The notes: a model not told the origin generated them from the sequence alone. A DNA stretch of 64,000 nucleotides from Pseudomonas parakoreensis (GCF_021602155.1 NZ_BQHY01000012.1:124001-188000); one strand, 5' to 3'; positions 44,507 through 51,838 are shown, counted from the stretch's first letter. A program made the numbers and translations.

Positions 44507-45925
44507 TTACTTGGAAGCACTGGCCGCGTGCAGCGCCTGCTGCGCACCGCGTTTGTTCTTGATCACGTAGCAGACCCACATGAACACGACCCACACCGGA
44601 ATCGCGTACACCGATATCTGGATGCCCGGGATCAGCAACATCACGCCGAGGATGAACGCGACGAACGCCAGGCAGACGTAGTTACCGTACGGGTACCACA
44701 GCGCCTTGAACAGCGGCGTCTGCTGTGTCTTGTTCATGTGCTGACGGAACTTGAAGTGCGAGAAGCTGATCATCGCCCAGTTGATCACCAGGGTGGCCAC
44801 CACCAGCGACATCAACAGTTCCAGCGCCTGTTGCGGCATCAGGTAGTTAAGCAACACCGCCACCAGCGTGACCGCCGCGGACGCGAGGATCGAACGCACC
44901 GGCACGCCGCGTTTGTCGATTTTCGCCAGACCTTTCGGCGCATCACCCTGCTCGGCCATACCCAGCAGCATGCGGCTGTTGCAGTAAGTACCGCTGTTGT
45001 ACACCGACAGCGCCGCGGTCAGTACCACAAAGTTGAGGATGTGCGCGGCGGTGTTGCTGCCGAGCATCGAGAACACCTGCACGAACGGGCTGCCGCTGTA
45101 CGAATCGCCGGACGCATTGAGCGTTTCCAGCAAGCTGTCCCATGGGGTCAGCGACAGCAGGATCACCAGCGCGCCGATGTAGAAAATCAGGATCCGGTAG
45201 ATCACCTGGTTGATCGCTTTCGGGATCACGGTTTTCGGCTTGTCGGCCTCGGCTGCAGTGAAACCGAGCATTTCCAGACCGCCGAAGGAGAACATGATGA
45301 TCGCCATCGCCATCACCAGGCCGCTGACACCGTTGGGGAAGAACCCGCCGTGCGACCACAGGTTACTGACCGAGGCCTGCGGACCGCCATGGCCGCTGAC
45401 CAGCAGGTAGCTGCCCAGCGCGATCATGCCGACGATCGCCACGACCTTGATGATCGCGAACCAGAATTCAGCTTCACCGAAGACTTTGACGTTGGCCAGG
45501 TTGATCGCGTTGATCAGCACGAAGAATGCAGCGGCGGTGACCCAGGTCGGGATGTCCGGCGCCCAGTAGTGGATGTACTTGCCGACCGCTGTCAGCTCCG
45601 ACATGCCCACCAGAATGTACAGAATCCAGCAGTTCCAGCCCGACAGGAAACCGGCAAAACCGCCCCAGTACTTGTGCGCGAAATGGCTGAAGGAACCGGC
45701 CACCGGCTCTTCGACGATCATCTCGCCGAGCTGGCGCATGATCATGAAGGCGATGAAGCCGCAGATGGCGTAGCCGAGGATCATCGACGGGCCCGCGGAT
45801 TTCAGGACCCCGGCCGAGCCGAGGAACAATCCGGTACCAATCGCACCACCGAGGGCGATCAGTTGAATATGGCGATTTTTCAGGCCGCGTTTCAGCTCGC
45901 CTGATTGCGAGTTTTGTCCACTCAT
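44507..45925 (-). CDS. aroP: Aromatic amino acid permease AroP-like (APC family)
   Basis: 472 aa with 12 hydrophobic segments. LKRGLKNRHIQLIALGGAIGTGLFLGSAG and GEMIVEEPVAGSFSHFAHKYWG match E. coli AroP/PheP closely, more than GabP or CycA. It imports Phe, Tyr and Trp across the inner membrane by proton symport. Start ATG 45923-45925 has GGGACC upstream. It is near the phh genes and preceded by a long leader with a perfect PhhR box and short ORFs, which suggests control by aromatic amino acids. A clear terminator follows. Confidence 0.88.
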   Translation of the reverse strand: MSGQNSQSGELKRGLKNRHIQLIALGGAIGTGLFLGSAGVLKSAGPSMILGYAICGFIAFMIMRQLGEMIVEEPVAGSFSHFAHKYWGGFAGFLSGWNCWILYILVGMSELTAVGKYIHYWAPDIPTWVTAAAFFVLINAINLANVKVFGEAEFWFAIIKVVAIVGMIALGSYLLVSGHGGPQASVSNLWSHGGFFPNGVSGLVMAMAIIMFSFGGLEMLGFTAAEADKPKTVIPKAINQVIYRILIFYIGALVILLSLTPWDSLLETLNASGDSYSGSPFVQVFSMLGSNTAAHILNFVVLTAALSVYNSGTYCNSRMLLGMAEQGDAPKGLAKIDKRGVPVRSILASAAVTLVAVLLNYLMPQQALELLMSLVVATLVINWAMISFSHFKFRQHMNKTQQTPLFKALWYPYGNYVCLAFVAFILGVMLLIPGIQISVYAIPVWVVFMWVCYVIKNKRGAQQALHAASASK

Positions 45926-45985
45926 GAAAAAGGTCCCACGCAAGGTTTGATGATGTTCAGTAGACGTTGCTGCAAGGTTGCGATT

Positions 45986-46048
45986 TCAGACAACCCCGAT
46001 CAAACCCCAGCGCAAGCACCAGGAATTCAGCGTTTTTACAACGGTCAT
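45986..46048 (-). CDS. Candidate Trp-containing leader peptide upstream of aroP
   Basis: A 20-codon ORF on the aroP strand, MTVVKTLNSWCLRWGLIGVV, with AGGTGA just upstream. It ends 60 nt before the aroP start. Two Trp codons lie four apart. The 50 nt after its stop are C-rich and G-poor with no terminator hairpin, as at Rho-loading sites such as the one after tnaC. Coding status is inferred from the ribosome binding site, position and composition; no homologue is known to me. Confidence 0.45.
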   Translation of the reverse strand: MTVVKTLNSWCLRWGLIGVV

Positions 46049-46216
46049 GCGTCACCTGTTTGTTTTTATCTGTGACGAAATCGAACCCGACACGCTTGTG
46101 ACGTGGCGGAGTGAACAAGGCGGATAGCCTTGAGGTTTGCGCGATTACGCAGAGGGTCACAGTTAAAACGCGGCGCATTGTACACCCCTAACCCCCTGCT
46201 GCCAGACCCCGCTGGA

Positions 46217-46363
46217 TCAGCGTGGCGCCTGCCGGGATTGCATGGGGCCGCCTCGAGACACTCGGGCGACTGCAAAAATTGAGTCAGGCCTTTGCAGGCC
46301 ATCGACGGGGACGAGCGAAAAACCGCCCCACGGAGAGAAGTGAAGATCAATCTCGGCGTTCAT
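46217..46363 (-). CDS. Candidate small ORF (48 aa) in the aroP leader
   Basis: Starts MNAEIDLHFSPWGGFSLVPV with a very strong AAGGAGG 4-5 nt upstream, and its ATG overlaps the TGA of the next short ORF upstream. It contains one copy of a 14-nt repeat (46286-46299). No family recognised. The strong site and coupling support translation; the low-complexity C-terminal part does not add support. Confidence 0.45.
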   Translation of the reverse strand: MNAEIDLHFSPWGGFSLVPVDGLQRPDSIFAVARVSRGGPMQSRQAPR

Positions 46364-46410
46364 TGCGCCTCCTTCTTGTTATGCACCTGCACGACAGGCA
46401 TGAGGCGCAT
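46360..46410 (-). CDS. Candidate 16-codon upstream ORF coupled to the 48-aa ORF
   Basis: MRLMPVVQVHNKKEAQ; its stop overlaps the next ATG (ATGA) and its last codons contain the AAGGAGG for that gene. A GGGTGAG sequence precedes it, better spaced for the internal ATG at codon 4. It looks like a classic coupled uORF, but no independent evidence exists. Confidence 0.35.
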   Translation of the reverse strand: MRLMPVVQVHNKKEAQ

Positions 46411-46538
46411 CTCACCCTGCAAACGAGGCTGAAACAAGCACGCCAGAGCCCTGCGCAAGGCCTTTGCAGGCGGGCGTCGGCAGGTTTTCCTTACAGCGTC
46501 GGCAACGGGGTGAATCCACTGGACTTCATCGGCGTTTT

Positions 46539-46556
46539 CGTAAATTTTTCTTTACA
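46539..46556. promoter_or_regulatory. PhhR/TyrR box between aroP leader and the peptide operon
   Basis: On the minus strand TGTAAA-GAAAAA-TTTACG, a perfect match to the PhhR consensus TGTAAA-N6-TTTACR. It sits 129 bp upstream of the first aroP-leader ORF and 262 bp upstream of the divergent peptide gene, so it could serve either. A further palindrome TTTTCC-ATTTC-GGAAAA lies at 46571-46587. Confidence 0.7.
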
Positions 46557-46695
46557 AGGCGTAACGCAGATTTTCCATTTCGGAAAATTCTGTAGGACGT
46601 CTGCAAATTGACGGTAGCAAGCTTGCTAATGAAAGTGGCGGCTTAGTTTTTTGTTTTCAAATAAGAAAATCGCCGCCTAAAAACAGAATAAAAAG

Positions 46696-46716
46696 TTTAT
46701 TTAAATTTTAAATAAA
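46696..46716. promoter_or_regulatory. AT-rich palindrome, operator-like
   Basis: TTTATTTAA-ATT-TTAAATAAA, 9-bp arms with a 3-bp centre, in an AT-rich island (46612-46745) unlike the surrounding DNA. It ends 8 bp before a possible -35 for the peptide gene. Such islands are also typical targets of MvaT-type silencers. Confidence 0.45.
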
Positions 46717-46723
46717 TAATTTT

Positions 46724-46752
46724 TTGCATTACAAAACACCCTGAACTAGGTT
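46724..46752 (+). promoter_or_regulatory. Possible sigma-70 promoter of the peptide operon
   Basis: TTGCAT, 17 nt, TAGGTT, about 67 bp upstream of the peptide start. The -35 is fair and the -10 weak, which would suit an activated or silenced promoter. Low confidence. Confidence 0.3.
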
Positions 46753-46818
46753 CTTCACGTCTTGCCGGCCACCTCGACCGGCCAGTCATAACCGTGAATG
46801 TCATCTAGGAGATCGACC

Positions 46819-46956
46819 ATGCAAGCACTGGAAAAAGACCTGGACACCGAACTGCAACTGGACGAATGGTTTGAAGCGCCAACCCATGAGGCCGCCGTGG
46901 AAATGATGCAAGCCGACGCGGTGGTTCCGTTCGGCACGGCGATGTGGCCTCTGTAA
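46819..46956 (+). CDS. Precursor-like small peptide (45 aa), possible RiPP precursor
   Basis: Begins MQALEKDLDTELQLDEWFEA, a helical acidic leader-like stretch, then a small-residue and hydrophobic segment ending VVPFGTAMWPL. AGGAG lies 7 nt before the ATG. There is no signal peptide or membrane segment. A perfect 11-bp hairpin and then a metalloenzyme gene follow. The acidic leader with a short aromatic, Gly- and Pro-containing tail is the layout of peptide precursors that are modified and cleaved. No named family is recognised; the precursor role is inferred from layout. Confidence 0.7.
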   Translation: MQALEKDLDTELQLDEWFEAPTHEAAVEMMQADAVVPFGTAMWPL

Positions 46957-46966
46957 GACATCCCCG

Positions 46967-46997
46967 GGCAGGCACGATCCGGCCGGTCGTGCCTGCC
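46967..46997 (+). terminator. Attenuator-like hairpin between peptide and enzyme genes
   Basis: GGCAGGCACGA and TCGTGCCTGCC form a perfect 11-bp stem with a 9-nt loop, followed by GCTTTCTC. The poor T tract suggests partial termination, which would make more peptide mRNA than enzyme mRNA. Confidence 0.6.
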
Positions 46998-47026
46998 GCT
47001 TTCTCACGGTCAGTCAGGGAGGACTC

Positions 47027-47992
47027 ATGGATAAGCCCCGCGCGATCTCGCATTTCCTTTACTACCTCGAACATCACCCTGCCCTTGCCGGTCTCGACTC
47101 GGCGAAGGTACTGCTCGGCCACACCGCCGATTACGAAGCCCTGACCGGCGCCATCGCCGAACAGGCCGGCGATCATCCCCGCTTCACCTTCAGCGCCAGA
47201 CGCCTGGACCTGGAAAGCACCGCAACGCTGACCGCGGCGATTGCCGACAGCGATCTGTACATTTTCTTCTACGACTCTTCCACGCTGCCCAACCCGCGCC
47301 CCGACGGCCCGGAGTTCGTGCGCGCCCTGCAAAGCGTGATGGCGGAAAACTGGAAGAAGTCGCTGTTGTTCAAGGATTACGGCGACTATTTTTACGACAC
47401 CTTCAGCGTGACGCCGCAGCGTATCGCCGGGCTCAACAGTCACTTGATCCAGCGCATGTCCCAAGCGACCACGCTGAGTTTCAAGGACGACCACGGCTCA
47501 TGGTTTGAAACGCCGCTGAGCAGCATCAAGAAGTGGACCGACATCAACGGCGTCGGCAACTTCGACCTGGCCCCCGGCGAGATCGCCACCCACAGCGAAG
47601 CCATCAACGGCCATGTGAAATTCAAGGGCACGTTCCTCAGCACTATCCCGTTTGCGCGCAAGTACGGCGTGCTGGAGTCGCCACTGGAGTTGTGGATCGA
47701 AAACTCGACCATCAGCCGCATCGCCACTGATGTGCCGGGGCTGGAGCATGATTTCAACAAGTACCTGGACGCCAATCCGTCAAACCGGCGCATTGAGGAA
47801 TTGGGGATTGGTACCAATGAAGGCGTGAAGGATCTGTATGCGCGCAACGCCGGTTTCGAGGAGCGCCATTGCGGCCTGCACCTGGGCCTCGGCGGCGGGG
47901 CCAAGGGCAGTCATCATCTGGACCTGATTTTCTCCGGCGGGGTGTTGGCGCTGGATGACAAGCCGGTGTTTGACGGACGTTTTGTCTTCTAA
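47027..47992 (+). CDS. M29 aminopeptidase/NicX-like metalloenzyme paired with the small peptide
   Basis: 321 aa. The C-terminal 90 residues carry RRIEELGIGTNEGV, GFEERHCGLHLGLGGG and KGSHHLDLIFSGG. They correspond to the metal-binding Glu, His, His and Asp positions of aminopeptidase T (M29) and of the related ring-cleaving dioxygenase NicX. The middle (FDLAPGEIATHSEAINGHVKFKG) also resembles that fold. The N-terminal 140 residues, including a FFYDSST segment, are not recognised. GGGAGG precedes the ATG. It could process or oxidise the upstream peptide, or be an unrelated small-molecule enzyme. Followed by repeats and a terminator. Confidence 0.75.
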   Translation: MDKPRAISHFLYYLEHHPALAGLDSAKVLLGHTADYEALTGAIAEQAGDHPRFTFSARRLDLESTATLTAAIADSDLYIFFYDSSTLPNPRPDGPEFVRALQSVMAENWKKSLLFKDYGDYFYDTFSVTPQRIAGLNSHLIQRMSQATTLSFKDDHGSWFETPLSSIKKWTDINGVGNFDLAPGEIATHSEAINGHVKFKGTFLSTIPFARKYGVLESPLELWIENSTISRIATDVPGLEHDFNKYLDANPSNRRIEELGIGTNEGVKDLYARNAGFEERHCGLHLGLGGGAKGSHHLDLIFSGGVLALDDKPVFDGRFVF

Positions 47993-48029
47993 GCAGACAT
48001 TTCCATTCTGAAGCCACTGCCCCCCCCCC

Positions 48030-48123
48030 TGTAGGAGCTGTCGAGTGAAACGAGGCTGCGATCTTTTGATCTTGTTTTTGCAGATCAAGATCAAAAGATC
48101 GCAGCGTGCCGCAGCTCCTACAG
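48030..48123. repeat. REP palindrome, GTAGGAGCTGCxxxxGGCTGCGATCTTTTGATC type
   Basis: TGTAGGAGCTGTCGAGTGAAACG...GATCTTTTGATC and its inverted arm ending GCAGCTCCTACA. A run of ten C (48020-48029) abuts it. With the next repeat and terminator it accounts for the gene-free stretch 47993-48369. Confidence 0.88.
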
Positions 48124-48183
48124 GAATAGCGCGCAACCCAGCCAATAATCCAGACGGATGCATTGTGTTTCAGGCGACTGACG

Positions 48184-48266
48184 CCTTCGCGAGCAGGCTC
48201 GCTCCCACAGGGGATTTGTGTGTGTCGCATCTCCAATGTGGGAGCGAGCCTGCTCGCGAAGAGGCC
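48184..48266. repeat. REP palindrome pair, GGGAGCGAGCCTGCTCGCGA type
   Basis: TTCGCGAGCAGGCTCGCTCC and the inverted copy flank about 35 nt; same family as 39163-39256. Confidence 0.88.
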
Positions 48267-48296
48267 GAATCAGTCGCTGCATAACTTCTGCCAGAC

Positions 48297-48331
48297 AAAA
48301 AAAACGCCAACCCTGCGGTTGGCGTTTTTGC
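48297..48331. terminator. Bidirectional terminator between the metalloenzyme gene and rluB
   Basis: AAAAACGCCAACC, short loop, GGTTGGCGTTTTT: a strong stem with T tracts on both strands between convergent genes. Confidence 0.85.
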
Positions 48332-48369
48332 TTTAGCTCGAAGCTTGCCGCTCAAAGCTCACAGCTGCC

Positions 48370-49590
48370 TTATTCCGGCTTCTTGCGACCGAAGCCTGGA
48401 CGCTGACCGGAACCGGCCGGTGCGCCACGGCGCTTGCCTGATGGCTTGTCGCCGTCGACCAGTTTGATCCCCGGACGCTTCGGTGCAGGCTTGGCCGGAC
48501 GCTTGTTGGTGGTGTCCGCAGGACGATCCGCCACTGGCGTACCACGACCGGCCGGCGCACGACCTTCGCCACGCTCGGTGCGACCGTTGGCCGGACGCGG
48601 TGCGCGCTCGCCGTCACGGGCCACTGGCTTGCGACCCGGACGCTCGCCTTCGATCTGCGGCTCACGGCTCGGACGCGGACCGGTCGGCGCGCCAGCGGCG
48701 GGACGCAGAGTTCGCACGCGCTCGGTCTTGGCCATCGGCCGCGACGATTTACGCTGCATACGCTCCAGCTTGTCCTTGCTCTTGGCGTTGAGTTGCGGCA
48801 TCGCCACCGGCGTCAGGCCGACTTCGGCGCTGAGCACGTCGACTTCGTACTGGTTCATTTCGCGCCAGCGGCCCATCGGCAGGTCGGAGTTGAGGAATAC
48901 CGGACCGAAACGCACGCGCTTCAGACGGCTGACCACCAGCCCTTGGGATTCCCACAGGCGACGAACCTCACGGTTACGGCCTTCCATCACCACGCAGTGA
49001 TACCAGTGGTTGAAGCCTTCGCCGCCCGGCGCCTGTTGAATGTCGGTGAAACGCGCCGGGCCGTCTTCCAGCACCACGCCCGCCTTCAGGCGCTCGATCA
49101 TCTCGTCGTCGACTTCACCGCGGACACGCACGGCGTACTCACGGTCCATCTCGTAGGACGGGTGCATCAGACGGTTGGCCAACTCACCGTCGGTGGTGAA
49201 CATCAGCAGACCGGTGGTGTTGATGTCGAGACGACCGATGTTGATCCAGCGGCCTTCTTTCGGGCGCGGCAGCTTGTCGAACACGGTCGGACGGCCTTCC
49301 GGGTCGTCACGGGTGCAGATTTCGCCATCGGGCTTGTTGTACATGATCACGCGGCGCACCGACTCGGCCGCCTCTTCGCGCTTGATCACCTTGCCATCAA
49401 TGGTGATGGCATCGTGCATGTCGACGCGCAGGCCGAGGGTGGCGTCTTTGCCATTGACCTTGATCCGGCCCTGGCTGATCCAGGCTTCGACGTCACGGCG
49501 TGAGCCGACGCCGATACGGGCGAGGACTTTCTGCAGTTTTTCGCCTGCCGGGCCGATTTCCTGGTCGTCTTTCTGATTGATGTCACTCAT
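48370..49590 (-). CDS. rluB: 23S rRNA pseudouridine synthase RluB
   Basis: 406 aa. S4 domain about 18-75 (EKLQKVLARIGVGSRRDVEAWI), then the RsuA/RluB catalytic domain with GRLDINTTGLLMFT (catalytic Asp) and EGRNREVRRLWES. It modifies U2605 (E. coli number) of 23S rRNA. The last 120 residues are a disordered Arg/Pro/Gly-rich tail, common in Pseudomonas RluB and probably RNA-binding. The ATG at 49588-49590 has GGGAGG 7 nt upstream; a longer in-frame ORF is not supported. Confidence 0.93.
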   Translation of the reverse strand: MSDINQKDDQEIGPAGEKLQKVLARIGVGSRRDVEAWISQGRIKVNGKDATLGLRVDMHDAITIDGKVIKREEAAESVRRVIMYNKPDGEICTRDDPEGRPTVFDKLPRPKEGRWINIGRLDINTTGLLMFTTDGELANRLMHPSYEMDREYAVRVRGEVDDEMIERLKAGVVLEDGPARFTDIQQAPGGEGFNHWYHCVVMEGRNREVRRLWESQGLVVSRLKRVRFGPVFLNSDLPMGRWREMNQYEVDVLSAEVGLTPVAMPQLNAKSKDKLERMQRKSSRPMAKTERVRTLRPAAGAPTGPRPSREPQIEGERPGRKPVARDGERAPRPANGRTERGEGRAPAGRGTPVADRPADTTNKRPAKPAPKRPGIKLVDGDKPSGKRRGAPAGSGQRPGFGRKKPE

Positions 49591-49732
49591 CTGGGCACCT
49601 CCCGGTGTGGTCTGTTCAGGCGGCGCCTGAAGCATTGAAATCTGGTTTTCGGGCGAAGGGATCGCCGAAGGGTCGCGAATCATACGCGGATGTGCGCCAT
49701 CGTGCATCAGAGACTAGCTGATCGATCGACAG

Positions 49733-49924
49733 TTATTTCTTTTTCCGCCGACCGGCGCCACCGAGTTTGATCAGGCGCAGCGCGGCTTCCGCCAGCACTG
49801 TGCGCTTGTCGTCCTTGTCGAGTTTCTTCCAGGCGCGGATTTCGCGCTTGCTGCGGCCACAGCCGAGGCAGATGTCATCGCTGAACTTGCAGAGGCTGAT
49901 GCACGGGTCTTTGGTCGAGCTCAT
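49733..49924 (-). CDS. DUF1289 small Cys-rich protein
   Basis: 63 aa. DPCISLCKFSDDICLGCGRSKREIRAW carries the four conserved Cys of DUF1289, probably a metal site. The tail is basic (GAGRRKKK). AAGGGAG precedes the ATG at 49922-49924. A REP element follows directly upstream. Function unknown. Confidence 0.88.
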   Translation of the reverse strand: MSSTKDPCISLCKFSDDICLGCGRSKREIRAWKKLDKDDKRTVLAEAALRLIKLGGAGRRKKK

Positions 49925-49937
49925 GGGGTCTCCCTTG

Positions 49938-50019
49938 AAGATCAAAAGATCGCAGCCTGCGGCAGCTCCTACATTGGAATACGGTCCCTGTAGGAGCTGC
50001 CGCAGGCTGCGATCTTTTC
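49938..50019. repeat. REP palindrome, GTAGGAGCTGCCGCAGGCTGCGATCTTTT type
   Basis: GATCAAAAGATCGCAGCCTGCGGCAGCTCCTAC and its inverted arm; sits between the DUF1289 gene and the scpB 3' end. Confidence 0.88.
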
Positions 50020-50027
50020 GGCGCGCC

Positions 50028-51005
50028 TCAGTCCTCGAACTCGCGGCGTTCGGCTTCGATGGCTTCGGCCAGGGCGCGGGCCTCGGCTTCTTCTTCGCTC
50101 AGCTCGGGTTCAGGCTCTGGGGCCGGTTGCTCGAGGGCAGCGACGGCAGCGAGAAGTTTTTCCCGGGCCTCGGCAACGCCAAGAATGTCCTCTTCCGGTT
50201 CGGCTTCAGGCTCGGCCTCAAGTTCAACTTCAATCGGCGGCTCGACGGTCTCGGCTTCCGGCTCAGTCGTCGACGTCTCCCCGTCCGCCGCATCGCGCAA
50301 CAAATCATCGAAGTCGGTCTTGATCCCCTCCTCCATGCTGTCCAGTTCCAGCAGCAAGCTGTGGAAGCTGGTTTCTTCCTTCGGCTCTTCCGGCTCGGCG
50401 CTGGCGTCGGCCTGTTCCTGCAGGCCCTGCGGCACCGGTGCGTCGTCGAAATCGAGGACGGGCTCGGTTTCCATCTCGCGCAGTTCGGCCAGCGGTGGCA
50501 GGTTTTCAAGGTTTTTCAGATTGAAGTGATCGAGAAACGCCTTGGTGGTGGCGAACATCGCCGGCTTGCCCGGCACGTCGCGGTACCCGACGATGCGAAT
50601 CCACTCGCGCTCGATCAGCGTTTTGACGATGTTGGTGTTGACCGCCACACCCCGCACGTCTTCGATCTCGCCCCGGGTAATCGGCTGGCGATAGGCGATC
50701 AGCGCCATGGTTTCCAGCAGCGCACGGGAATAGCGCTGTGGCCGTTCTTCCCACAAACGCCCGACCCACGGCGAAAACTTCTCGCGGATCTGCAGGCGGT
50801 AGCCGGAGGCGACTTCCTTGAGCTCGAACGCGCGGCCCTCGCAGGACTTGGCCAGCAGGCTCAGGGCTTTCTTGAAGACCGGCGGTTCCGGGCGCTCACC
50901 TTCTTCGAACAGTTCGTAGAGGCGTTCAAGCGATTGCGGTTTTCCCGAGGCCAACAGAAAGGCTTCAAGCAGGGGCGCCAGCTCGCGGGGTTCAGTCAGG
51001 TTCAT
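50028..51005 (-). CDS. scpB: Segregation and condensation protein ScpB
   Basis: 325 aa. Two winged-helix domains lie in about 1-185 (LLEAFLLASGKPQSLERLYELF, SPWVGRLWEERPQRYSRALLETMALIAYRQPITRGEIEDVRGV). The C-terminal 130 residues are a Glu/Pro-rich acidic tail, longer than in Bacillus ScpB. ScpB binds ScpA and SMC kleisin complexes in chromosome condensation. Follows scpA by 11 bp. Confidence 0.95.
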   Translation of the reverse strand: MNLTEPRELAPLLEAFLLASGKPQSLERLYELFEEGERPEPPVFKKALSLLAKSCEGRAFELKEVASGYRLQIREKFSPWVGRLWEERPQRYSRALLETMALIAYRQPITRGEIEDVRGVAVNTNIVKTLIEREWIRIVGYRDVPGKPAMFATTKAFLDHFNLKNLENLPPLAELREMETEPVLDFDDAPVPQGLQEQADASAEPEEPKEETSFHSLLLELDSMEEGIKTDFDDLLRDAADGETSTTEPEAETVEPPIEVELEAEPEAEPEEDILGVAEAREKLLAAVAALEQPAPEPEPELSEEEAEARALAEAIEAERREFED

Positions 51006-51016
51006 GTTTCGACTCG

Positions 51017-51838
51017 TTATTCGGCTCGGGCTCGCACGTGGATCGCGGCGAACGGCTCATTCTGCACCAGCTCGACCAAGGATTCCTTGACCAGTTCAAG
51101 GATCGCCATAAAGGTCACGACCACACCGAGGCGACCTTCCTCGGCGGTGAACAGCTCGACAAACGGCACAAAACCGCCGCCCTTGAGCCGTTCCAGCACA
51201 TCGCTCATGCGCTCGCGGGTCGACAATGCCTCGCGGCTGACCTGATGGCTCTCGAACATGTCGCCCCGGCGCAGCACTTCGGCCATGGACATCAGAATTT
51301 CTTCCAGCGCGACATCAGGCAACAGCTTGCGTGCCCGGGCTTCCGGGGCGTCGAGCTTGGGCACCACAACATCGCGTCCGACCCGGCTCAGGCCGTCGAT
51401 GCCTTCGGCGGCGGCCTTGAAGCGCTCGTATTCCTGCAGGCGGCGGATCAGTTCGGCGCGCGGGTCGTCCTCTTCGTCTTCGACGGTTTCGGCCCGCGGC
51501 AGGAGCATCCGCGATTTGATTTCGGCCAGCATCGCGGCCATCACCAGGTACTCGGCGGCCAGTTCCAGGCGCACCGACTGCATCAACTCGACATAGCCCA
51601 TGTACTGACGGGTGATTTCCGCCACCGGGATGTCGAGAATGTTGATGTTCTGTTTGCGGATCAGGTACAGCAGCAGGTCGAGCGGGCCTTCGAAGGCTTC
51701 GAGAAACACTTCCAGCGCATCCGGCGGGATGTACAGGTCCAGCGGCATTTCCGTGACCGCCTGGCCATAGACCATGGCAAACGGCAGTTCCTGCTGGGCG
51801 CCGGCTTGGGGATCGACAACGGTTTCCACTGCGGACAT
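51017..51838 (-). CDS. scpA: Segregation and condensation protein ScpA (kleisin)
   Basis: 273 aa. FEGPLDLLLYLIRKQNINILDIPVAEITRQYMGYVE near residues 49-84 is the ScpA signature, and the C-terminus RLGVVVTFMAILELVKESLVEL is the SMC-binding helix region. The ATG directly follows the TGA of the upstream Sua5/YciO gene, so it is probably coupled to it. Confidence 0.95.
   Translation of the reverse strand: MSAVETVVDPQAGAQQELPFAMVYGQAVTEMPLDLYIPPDALEVFLEAFEGPLDLLLYLIRKQNINILDIPVAEITRQYMGYVELMQSVRLELAAEYLVMAAMLAEIKSRMLLPRAETVEDEEDDPRAELIRRLQEYERFKAAAEGIDGLSRVGRDVVVPKLDAPEARARKLLPDVALEEILMSMAEVLRRGDMFESHQVSREALSTRERMSDVLERLKGGGFVPFVELFTAEEGRLGVVVTFMAILELVKESLVELVQNEPFAAIHVRARAE

Noticed and set aside
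46066-46350. 94-aa ORF on the minus strand in the aroP leader
   Set aside because: No ribosome binding site and no family features. The overlapping 48-codon ORF in another frame has a much better translation signal.
47754-48236. 160-aa minus-strand ORF after the metalloenzyme gene
   Set aside because: It spans the enzyme 3' end antisense and two REP elements; the apparent frame comes from repeat sequence.
48020-48266. CRISPR-like array at the clustered repeats
   Set aside because: The repeats are two different palindromic REP pairs, not evenly spaced direct repeats with unique spacers, and no cas genes are near.
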